A DNA stretch of 64,000 bases from NCBI GenBank assembly GCA_964450345.1, contig CAYVEL010000002.1, forward strand, positions 1 to 64,000. The letters run 5' to 3'. Below, piece after piece: positions 57,087 through 64,000 of this stretch. The DNA comes from JAPLZH01 sp964450345. Lineage in GTDB: Bacteria > Patescibacteriota > Minisyncoccia > Phycocordibacterales > PALSA-1337. The notes beneath the pieces were generated by a model, which was not told where the DNA came from, made no database searches, and saw nothing but the letters and a program-made list of their open reading frames with translations. How positions within the stretch are numbered: the first letter of the stretch is position 1; the number at the start of each line of letters is the position of its first letter. The position numbers were made by a program, and so were the translations under genes.

Positions 57087-58547
57087 TTATTTAATTTCCT
57101 CCCAAGAAATAATTTGATACTGATCACCTGACAAAGGAAAACTTGGAGGTGGCGAATACAATAGATTCGTATCATATATTATATTCCTTGTATCGTATCC
57201 TGTCCCGTCCGTATAAGCAAAACCATATCTTAGATTAGAAGCTATTATTCCGTAGAGAGTAAGTGTATCTCTAGTTTGGAACAGAGAACAATGTGCTTTG
57301 CTATAATAATACCTTCCAACAAAGCCGTTTTGAGCTACCAAAGCCGCATCTATCTCTAGAAAGTCATCACTATTTATACCTACAAGTACATTATTTTGAG
57401 CGATTAAAGCAATAGAATCTGTACCATCTTTTCTTGTATACAGTAAGTCATTTGTAACTATTATATTTTTTCTATCACTTGAGTTATCAGGAAACTTTCC
57501 AGCAGAAATAGTTAATCTAGCTCCATCAATAGTACCATCAACCCAAACATGATCTTCAAAAAATATTAAACCGTTAGTTGGAATCTGATAGTTTGCAATA
57601 AAAGTTTGTTTATCTATACCCCATGAACCCCAGCCAGCTTGGTCTGCATCATTAAGACAAGCTCCATTAACCTTATATAGAGAAGTTACTTTATAAAGAT
57701 CGAATGTATCATTAGTTTTTAAAACCATATGATATCCATATACTCCAGATGAAGTAAAATATCTTCCACCAGACTGAGCTAATGTTTTGATAGATATAAT
57801 ATCTGTTGTTAATCCAGAAAAGTCATATGCTGGTACAGGAAAAGATCTACCAGCCATAAAGACATCAGTTCTATTTTGTACTGTACTTGGTGGAGCTTCT
57901 GCTGATCTATATGTATCAACAACTGTGTGCGTCGTTGAGGAAACGTGTGTATGAACTCCGAACTCAACACCTCCTGTATGATCGGCGTCATCATAAGAAG
58001 CTACTGTACTCGTAATAATGTTATGTGCCAAACCATCAAATCTTATACCACCATTAGCATGAATTGGTCCAAACACCTCCGTTCCTTCTCCATATCTATT
58101 TGACTCATTAGTAACAGCGGCATACTTAGCAAGAGACGGAATAGCTAAACGTGCTCTTATCTTTCTTTCAATTTTATTATTAGAGTAAACTTTTCCAGTA
58201 GAAGTAACAGTTACTAAGGTTGAACCGTTTGGAGGCGGAGTAATTGATAAACTATATTCTCCAATAGCATTACCATCTTTATCATAAAAGACGTGTACAT
58301 ATGGTCCATTCCCTGCAGTACCATCTTTATAGTCTTGCTGAAAATGAGCTAAATGCCAACGATAATATTCAATTCCAGCCTCCGCTACTTGAAATGCTTG
58401 TTCTTGTTGTTCCAGTGTTTTTAAAGATTTATTCAAACCACCATACCACCCCACCAAGCCAGTTATGATCATAATAGCGATTGAACCAAATATTAGAGAA
58501 ACTAATATCGTATTACCTTTATTATTTTTTATTGAAAAATATTTCAT
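57087..58547 (-). CDS. PilX-like minor pilus/assembly protein
   Basis: 486 residues. The N-terminus KNNKGNTILVSLIFGSIAIMIITGLVGWYGGLNKSLKTLEQQEQAFQVAEAGIEYYRW has the PilX N-type hydrophobic helix followed by the AFQVAEAGIEYY signature, but without a clear G/FTLxE prepilin site. The remainder is beta-rich, 300+ residues, with repeated T/S/Y-rich strands, probably extracellular. It is the last pilus gene before tpiA-pgk in a same-strand run. Confidence 0.75.
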   Translation of the reverse strand: MKYFSIKNNKGNTILVSLIFGSIAIMIITGLVGWYGGLNKSLKTLEQQEQAFQVAEAGIEYYRWHLAHFQQDYKDGTAGNGPYVHVFYDKDGNAIGEYSLSITPPPNGSTLVTVTSTGKVYSNNKIERKIRARLAIPSLAKYAAVTNESNRYGEGTEVFGPIHANGGIRFDGLAHNIITSTVASYDDADHTGGVEFGVHTHVSSTTHTVVDTYRSAEAPPSTVQNRTDVFMAGRSFPVPAYDFSGLTTDIISIKTLAQSGGRYFTSSGVYGYHMVLKTNDTFDLYKVTSLYKVNGACLNDADQAGWGSWGIDKQTFIANYQIPTNGLIFFEDHVWVDGTIDGARLTISAGKFPDNSSDRKNIIVTNDLLYTRKDGTDSIALIAQNNVLVGINSDDFLEIDAALVAQNGFVGRYYYSKAHCSLFQTRDTLTLYGIIASNLRYGFAYTDGTGYDTRNIIYDTNLLYSPPPSFPLSGDQYQIISWEEIK

Positions 58548-59144
58548 TTATAAATTATCCTTAAGGTTTCTTATCTCGGCTTGAACGGTAACAGTCTGTT
58601 TTGTTGGTGATCTATTAACATTCATATCTATAATTATATTCACTTTAACAAGTCTAACATTCGAAACAGATACCGGCTGTGTTAACGGAGAGGATGTTCC
58701 TGTATAACTAGAATCAAAATATTCAAATACTGGTTGACTATTAGTATTTCTAACACCGTGAACTAATTCATTTACTTTTTCTGTTCCAGTATATTTAAGC
58801 GGACTACCCGTAGGAGTAATAATTCCTCTTTTTATAGTAGAACTACTATAAAAATATCTTACTCTTTCTGTATTTCCATCACCGTTAATATCAGAATAAA
58901 AAACAAGCGTGGATGTTCCAGCGGTATCTATTGGATAAGAACCTTCCACGGACTGTCTAGCAGCTCTTATTTCTGTAGCCATAGGTCTTATAACTCTCTT
59001 CGCTTCTTCCTGAGTATTAAAACTATCCTGAATAATTCCATTAAAGAAGAAAGTATCCCTACCCAGGGTAAATACGGCAATAGAAATCACAGAGAATATT
59101 CCGATTACTACCAACAATTCAACTAATGTAAATCCTCTTTTCAT
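58548..59144 (-). CDS. Prepilin-like protein (PilW/GspJ type)
   Basis: 198 residues. Class III signal MKRG|FTLVELLVVIGIFSVISIAVFTL with E5. The following sequence (QEEAKRVIRPMATEIRAARQS) matches the minor pseudopilin family PilW/GspJ. A beta-rich C-domain follows. It is immediately adjacent (0 nt) to the PilX-like gene and 11 nt after the PilV-like gene. Confidence 0.85.
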   Translation of the reverse strand: MKRGFTLVELLVVIGIFSVISIAVFTLGRDTFFFNGIIQDSFNTQEEAKRVIRPMATEIRAARQSVEGSYPIDTAGTSTLVFYSDINGDGNTERVRYFYSSSTIKRGIITPTGSPLKYTGTEKVNELVHGVRNTNSQPVFEYFDSSYTGTSSPLTQPVSVSNVRLVKVNIIIDMNVNRSPTKQTVTVQAEIRNLKDNL

Positions 59145-59155
59145 ATTTAATAAAA

Positions 59156-60952
59156 TTATTCCGACAACATATTAACTTCAAAAGCCTTCCAATTACTATC
59201 TAAATTAACAGAATTAGTGTATGTCTGATAACCACTTTTCTCAACGGTAATATTCCAGACACCAGAACTTAATCCCCCATAAGACACCTGACCAGCCGGT
59301 AAACAATCAGAAGTAAAAGTAACTGTTACATCACTCAAAATAGACGATATGGTTGAAGAAGCTGTGCTTAGAATAGTCTTATATCTAAAATATCTCTCAT
59401 TATCTATAGCAGAAGGTAGTTGATAATTAGCAGAATTGAAGTATGTTCCAGATGTTCCGTCTGGTCCTATAAAATTCCAAGTCGTGGTAGCAGGATCAGA
59501 GGAAACAGCTATCTGAAATTTAACACTTGAAGTTCCGGTTGCTGGATCATTTGATGAAGGCTGCCATAATATTTCACCATAATTACTGTCATTAGCACCA
59601 GTATCAAAAGTAGATGAAACTAACTCTCCGTTACCAACATAATTATTTAATACTTTTTGAAGTGATAACTGACCAGAGACGGAATTATCTAGATTACCAT
59701 CTGAATCAAAATATTTTGTCTGATCAGTATATAAATTCTGACCACCTCCACCATTCCATTCTGTTTGAGAAAGAAAACCCTTTTCTGTGTTTTTTACATG
59801 TGTTGTACCTCCATTTTCGATAGTTACCTTGGCATCTGTTATTGGAAGTCCTGTTGCACCATCTCTAACAGTTACAAGTAATCTATTAGGATTATGAGAA
59901 CCTAGAATCATGGAAACATTCTGTGATGTTCCTGGAGAAATATTTAATGGCAAAATTGGATTTAAACCAATTAAATCATACGTGCTTCCAGATAATTTAA
60001 TAGCATAATTATCCCATTCAACGTCATCTACTGTTATAAAACCAGAGCTATTTGTAGATAAATTTCTACTAGTCTTAAGCACTGTAGGATTAGTACCTAA
60101 TGTCTTAGACCCTTCTATATTAAAACCAATATTTGGGACAACATTACAAACACCGTCCACTGTTTTAAATTTAACAGTACTTAACTTATCAATAGAAAAA
60201 CTAATATTAGTAGCATTCTGAGCAGCTACAGTCGAATGTGGTTTTGTAGGATTTGGATTTGAAGTATCGGTTGTATATGTCCTATCTGTAGAATAATCAT
60301 CTTTACTGACAGTAATCTGATAAGCAGCTGCTCCTGGTGGAACATCTACTATTTGAAGAACTCCTGAATTATTTGTTTCATCATCTATTGTAATTGTAGA
60401 AGTAGCTACATTATTAACCACATGAACAGATGCTTGTGGTACAGGCTGACCATTCGCATCAAAAACCCTTATAAACAAAGCTCCGTTATTAGTAGAGTTC
60501 TCAAGATTTTTAGGAGCCATTCTGGCTGTATAAATAATAGGTAGAAAATTTTTACATTTTTCACAGTTAATCTCTACTTCTACTAATTTATTATCCGCCG
60601 GAGAAAGATCGTTTGTCGTACTACCGAATTCACCATCAGCTGGATCATCTATGTTTCTAACGCTTGTATTAACAGTAAAATCTACCCCTCCTCTATTTAT
60701 GATTTCTGTATGAGGAATTATTCCATTAGGAATACCTCCTTGAACACCGATGCTTGAATAGGGAAAATTTTTAATAACCTCAAATCTTTCAACCGCTAAA
60801 TCAGTAGCCATACCCTTAATCTTAAGAGTATTAGTAGCCTCTAGAATCTTTGCATAAGCACCATAAACTGAAATTGCAATAACACTAAAAACAGCAGCAC
60901 CTACTAGTGTTTCAACTAAAGTTAATCCTTGTTTATTAGTATTAAAAAACAT
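59156..60952 (-). CDS. Large prepilin-like protein with carboxypeptidase-regulatory-like domains
   Basis: 598 residues, several times a normal PilV. Class III signal NKQG|LTLVETLVGAAVFSVIAISVYGAY with E5. After the pilin-like portion come two carboxypeptidase-regulatory-like (beta-sandwich) units near residues 155-225 (FDANGQPVPQASVHVVN) and 355-390 (VRDGATGLPITDAKVTIENGG), and a final one at the C-terminus (WNITVEKSGYQTY). It may form a tip or adhesin of the pilus; that is inferred from size and position. Confidence 0.8.
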   Translation of the reverse strand: MFFNTNKQGLTLVETLVGAAVFSVIAISVYGAYAKILEATNTLKIKGMATDLAVERFEVIKNFPYSSIGVQGGIPNGIIPHTEIINRGGVDFTVNTSVRNIDDPADGEFGSTTNDLSPADNKLVEVEINCEKCKNFLPIIYTARMAPKNLENSTNNGALFIRVFDANGQPVPQASVHVVNNVATSTITIDDETNNSGVLQIVDVPPGAAAYQITVSKDDYSTDRTYTTDTSNPNPTKPHSTVAAQNATNISFSIDKLSTVKFKTVDGVCNVVPNIGFNIEGSKTLGTNPTVLKTSRNLSTNSSGFITVDDVEWDNYAIKLSGSTYDLIGLNPILPLNISPGTSQNVSMILGSHNPNRLLVTVRDGATGLPITDAKVTIENGGTTHVKNTEKGFLSQTEWNGGGGQNLYTDQTKYFDSDGNLDNSVSGQLSLQKVLNNYVGNGELVSSTFDTGANDSNYGEILWQPSSNDPATGTSSVKFQIAVSSDPATTTWNFIGPDGTSGTYFNSANYQLPSAIDNERYFRYKTILSTASSTISSILSDVTVTFTSDCLPAGQVSYGGLSSGVWNITVEKSGYQTYTNSVNLDSNWKAFEVNMLSE

Positions 60953-60992
60953 TTAAAAATCTTAAAAAACTAAACACCCTAACAAAACCAAA

Positions 60993-62365
60993 CTAAATCT
61001 TATCTGCCAAAGAATACATCGGCATAATCATCGATATTGCAAAAAATCCTACAGCTATACCTATGATAACCATAAGAAAAGGTTCTATAACTGAAGACAT
61101 ATCTTTAGTTTTTTGTTCTACTTCATCTTCATAATACTGAGCTACTCCTTTAAGCATATCTGCCACCTTTCCTGTCTCTTCACCCACGCTCATCATTTCT
61201 CCCACGAAAACTGGATAAAATTTCTCATTATCTAAAAACACTTTAGACATAGGTTCTCCTTTCTGAACCATCTCCTGGCCCTTTGCAACAATTTCTTTAT
61301 AGTAAGAATTCTGTAAAACTTCTTCAGTAATTTTTAATGAACCCACAACATCTACTCCAGCAGATAATAGAGAAGCTAGAGTTCTGCCAGTTCTTGCGGC
61401 ATTAACTTCTTTAACCATACCTCCTATCATTGGTATTTTAAGGACTGTTAGATCCCACAATCTTTTACCTTTCTTTGTCTTCATTCCAGAATAAATACCG
61501 CTAATTAAAATCACTATAACAACAATAAACAGAATATAATGGTGACGCATAAAATCAGAAGTCGCCATAATCATCTTCGTACTAGCAGGAAGAGAAANNN
61601 NNNNNNNNNNNNNNNNNNNNNNNNNNNNNNNNNNNNNNNNNNNNNNNNNNNNNNNNNNNNNNNNNNNNNNNNNNNNNNNNNNNNNNNNNNNNNNNNNTGA
61701 CGCATAAAATCAGAAGTCGCCATAATCATCTTCGTACTAGCAGGAAGAGAAACGTTCATCTCTGTAAAAGTCGATGTTAGGGTCGGAACAATAAACACAA
61801 GCATTAATATTGCTATAGCTATCATCACAATAAAAATAACAGTTGGATAAACCATTGCCCCCTTAACCTTTCTCTGAAGTGTATACATTCTATCCATCTG
61901 AATCCCTACAGACTTTAGAGAGTCAGATAAACTTCCGCTTTGCTCGCCAGCTCTGACCATAGAAATAAATAGTCCTGGAAAAACCTTATTATGGGCCGCT
62001 AAAGCGTCCGCCAATGTTTTTCCTTTACTAATATCTTCTAGAATGGTATTTATAATCGCTACAAATTTTTTATTTTTTGATTGCTTAGAAATAACTGTTA
62101 GAGAACGAGCAAGCGAAAGACCAGCATCAAGCATTGAGCTAAGATTTTTTGCAAAAATTATTTTTTCATGAATTTTAATTCCGCCAAAACCAGGAATACT
62201 TATATTCATTTTCAAACCAGTGCCTCCGGCATGACCTTCATTTAGAGAAATTATTTCTCCGCCAGCTGCGTGAATCTCTTTATATAAAACGAATTTATCC
62301 TGAACATCTTTCTGTCCTGTTTCTATTGTTCCGTCTGCTTTTTTAATTTTATATTTAAATAACAT
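60993..62365 (-). CDS. pilC: Type IV pilus/type II secretion inner-membrane protein PilC (spans assembly gap)
   Basis: Two frames, 62365 down to 61698 and 61597 down to 60993, each contain the same residues ASTKMIMATSDFMR at the gap edge. Merging them at the shared 55-bp sequence gives one intact frame of about 405 residues, the normal PilC/GspF length. Both GspF domains are visible: NLSSMLDAGLSLARSL...LAAHNKVFPGLFISMVRAGEQSGSL and RTGRTLASLLSAGVDVVGSLKI...VGEETGKVADML, with three membrane helices. It anchors the PilB ATPase. The break is an assembly artefact, not a mutation. Confidence 0.93.
61543..61597. repeat. 55-bp sequence duplicated across the gap (left copy)
   Basis: Identical to 61698-61752; marks overlapping contig ends joined with Ns. 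Confidence 0.98.
61598..61697. other. Assembly gap of exactly 100 Ns
   Basis: The round number of Ns and identical 55-bp flanks point to scaffolding of two overlapping contigs. The true distance is probably zero or negative. Confidence 0.98.
61698..61752. repeat. 55-bp sequence duplicated across the gap (right copy)
   Basis: Identical to 61543-61597. Confidence 0.98.
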
Positions 62366-62413
62366 TTCTATTTTATGGTTTTACTTTCACTAAAACTCTA
62401 ACTAAAACTAAAA

Positions 62414-64000
62414 TTATTCAGAAATAACTCTTAATACCTCTTCGATTGTAGTCTCACCCTGAACCGCTTTGAATATTCCATCCTCAAGCATTGTAAGCAT
62501 TCCCTCTTTTCTAGCTTGTGCCTCTATTTCATCACTTGTAGCGTTTTTAATAATCAAATCCTTAATCGTAGGAGTAACTTTCAATACTTCATGAATTCCT
62601 ACTCGTCCGCTATATCCATCATCCCCCTCTTTAACAGGCTTTGGTCTCCAAAAAGGAATATCTTCCCACTTAGCTTTTGGATCAACAATCTTTTCTCTCT
62701 TCAAATGTTCCAAGACAGTGTCCAAATTTAATATTTTCTGAAGACTGATAAGTTCATCTTTAGTCATCATATGCTTCTCTCTAGTTTCTGGATTTAGCTG
62801 ACGAATAAGTCTTTGACCAATAACAATATCTAAAGTCGAAACGAGCAAGAATGGCTCAATCTTCATATCCAAAAGACGAGGAATGGCACCCGCAGCACTA
62901 TTCGTATGCAGTGTAGAAAGCACCAAGTGACCAGTAAGAGCGGCATTAACACCCAGAGACGCTGTCTCTGTATCACGAATCTCACCCACCATTATTATAT
63001 CTGGATCCTGACGCACTAAAGTTCTTAGACCAGAAGAAAAAGTGAAACCTATCTCAGGCTTAACTTGAGACTGATTCACTCTAGGCATTGTATATTCTAC
63101 TGGATCTTCAATAGTAGAGATATTTACATCTGGTGTGTTTAGAATTTCTAGAACTGTATATAGAGTAGTGGTCTTACCAGAACCTGTAGGTCCTGTAGTT
63201 AGAATCATTCCCACAGTTCTCTTTGTGGCATCATAAATCTTTTCTAGACCATCACCATGAAATCCTAGTGATTCAAGAGTAAAACCTCCTCCACCCTCTC
63301 TAAGAACACGCATTACTGTTTTCTCACCATAATATGTAGGAAGTATTGAAACACGGAATGAAACTTTTTCTCCTTCGAAATCCACCTTGAAACGACCATC
63401 TTGTGGGAGACGTTTTTCATCTAGCTTAAGGTTGGAAAGAACCTTAATTCTAGCCGTAATACTTGGTTCTGCCTCTTTAGGAAGAATCATTGCATCGTGA
63501 AGAAGACCGTCAATTCTGTATCTAACCACTAAATCTTTTTCTTGAGGTTCTATATGAATATCAGAAGATTTCTGAATGATAGCGTGCTTAAGTAGAGTAT
63601 CTACCACTCTAATAACAGGAAGATCATCTGCGATTTTCTTTAAATCACTTTCGGAAGCAGGTTCCCCACCATCACTTTCAGCAATAGCTTTAAGTGTTTC
63701 TGTTTCTTTTTGAATAAGATCACCGAATTCTGCTTTCAAACTTTTCTGATACTGTAATAATGTCTGCTTGATAGAATCCTTATCGGTAAGTCTAGGGGAA
63801 ATCTTAAAATTTACTTTCTTTTTAATAAAGTTAATAGCAGAAAGATCTTCTGTATCAAGCATTGCTACCTCGAGAACATCTCCAGTCTTCTTATAAGCAA
63901 CTATATTGTGAGATCTAGCAATAGGTTCTGGAATAAGAGAAAGGACATCAAAATCTATCTTTATAGTCTTTAAATCAATAAAAGGTATACCTAGTATATA
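62414..64000 (-). CDS. pilB: Pilus assembly ATPase PilB/GspE, truncated by the window end
   Basis: The frame stays open past the first in-frame ATG (63862) to base 64000. The extra codons read IPFIDLKTIKIDFDVLSLIPEP and AYKKTGDVLEVAML, a T2SSE N-domain, so the true start lies outside the window. The C-terminal ATPase has Walker A GPTGSGKTTT, an Asp box (TIEDPVEYTM), Walker B IIMVGEIRD and a His box (LVLSTLHTNSA). It powers pilus extension with PilC as partner. The zinc-binding Cys pair usual before the C-terminal part is missing (RQLNPETREKH). 48 nt upstream of pilC. Confidence 0.96.
   Translation of the reverse strand, partial: YILGIPFIDLKTIKIDFDVLSLIPEPIARSHNIVAYKKTGDVLEVAMLDTEDLSAINFIKKKVNFKISPRLTDKDSIKQTLLQYQKSLKAEFGDLIQKETETLKAIAESDGGEPASESDLKKIADDLPVIRVVDTLLKHAIIQKSSDIHIEPQEKDLVVRYRIDGLLHDAMILPKEAEPSITARIKVLSNLKLDEKRLPQDGRFKVDFEGEKVSFRVSILPTYYGEKTVMRVLREGGGGFTLESLGFHGDGLEKIYDATKRTVGMILTTGPTGSGKTTTLYTVLEILNTPDVNISTIEDPVEYTMPRVNQSQVKPEIGFTFSSGLRTLVRQDPDIIMVGEIRDTETASLGVNAALTGHLVLSTLHTNSAAGAIPRLLDMKIEPFLLVSTLDIVIGQRLIRQLNPETREKHMMTKDELISLQKILNLDTVLEHLKREKIVDPKAKWEDIPFWRPKPVKEGDDGYSGRVGIHEVLKVTPTIKDLIIKNATSDEIEAQARKEGMLTMLEDGIFKAVQGETTIEEVLRVISE

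Noticed and set aside
60993..62365. Frameshift or gene split in pilC
   Set aside because: The break is caused by Ns with duplicated 55-bp flanks. The merged frame is intact.
63860..63862. ATG at 63862 as the pilB start
   Set aside because: The open frame continues upstream to the window end with a recognisable T2SSE N-domain.
1..64000. tRNA, rRNA, CRISPR arrays, insertion sequences, phage integrase or restriction/defence genes
   Set aside because: None were found by eye. No regularly spaced repeats, transposase or integrase motifs, and no T-arm/acceptor patterns that fold as tRNA.

Overview
The window reads as a piece of a small, A+T-rich genome of a Patescibacteria (Candidate Phyla Radiation) bacterium, most like the Paceibacteria/Parcubacteria side. 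This is an inference from gene content: compact operons with gaps of a few bases, a type IV pilus/competence set, split ComEC, no rpmD (L30) between rpsE and rplO, K/A-rich tails on ribosomal proteins, many unrecognised small proteins, and the standard code with TGA used as a stop. There is no 16S rRNA or tRNA gene in the window to settle the taxonomy.

Layout. 0.1-3.1 kb: small membrane protein, DUF218-like protein, cardiolipin-synthase-like PLD enzyme and an orphan gene. 3.3-4.4 kb: infC-rpmI-rplT. 4.5-9.4 kb: beta-CASP nuclease, membrane protein, a structured minus-strand RNA, a GT-C-like membrane protein and a pseudopilin. 9.4-17.1 kb: ndk, two unknowns, map-adk-secY, then rplO-rpsE-rplR-rplF-rpsH-rpsN (distal spc operon). 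17.3-21.3 kb: G+C-richer single-gene units around a TPM/LemA pair. 21.5-25.3 kb: two-component system and a PriA-like protein. 25.4-29.0 kb: a 1199-residue secreted metalloprotease. 29.1-30.5 kb: two more G+C-richer orphans. 30.7-33.9 kb: fmt, hpf, lexA, def. 34.0-48.1 kb: rplE back to rpsS, an ABC exporter, rplB to rpsJ, tuf, a secreted peptidoglycan-binding protein, fusA, rpsG, rpsL. 48.2-55.1 kb: M50 protease, rpmB, split comEC flanking sod, rnhA, recJ, HIT. 55.2-64.0 kb: pgk-tpiA and a pilus operon (PilX-, PilW-, PilV-like, pilC, pilB). PilC carries a 100-N gap flanked by an identical 55-bp sequence. PilB runs off the window end.

Themes. Translation dominates: str, S10 and spc genes, IF3, L35, L20, L28, EF-Tu, EF-G, Fmt, Def, Map and a hibernation factor. 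The ribosomal supercluster is present but interrupted by a secreted protein, an ABC exporter and a 17-kb displacement, and the fragments have their own promoters and terminators. A second theme is DNA uptake and surface display: pilus, ComEC, RecJ, pseudopilins, the large protease and the peptidoglycan-binding protein.

The most unusual signals are regulatory. Four terminator-like hairpins next to translation or secY operons share the same apex (GAGAC-TTACAATC-GTCTC). An unrecognised ~177-nt RNA has its own promoter, closing stem and terminator. The rpsN leader has a 10-bp closing stem. A perfect palindrome of the GAAC-N4-GTTC type fills the spacer of the lexA-operon promoter. Several genes have a -10 box only 6-7 nt before the start codon, and most core genes lack a Shine-Dalgarno sequence, which suggests leaderless or SD-independent translation.
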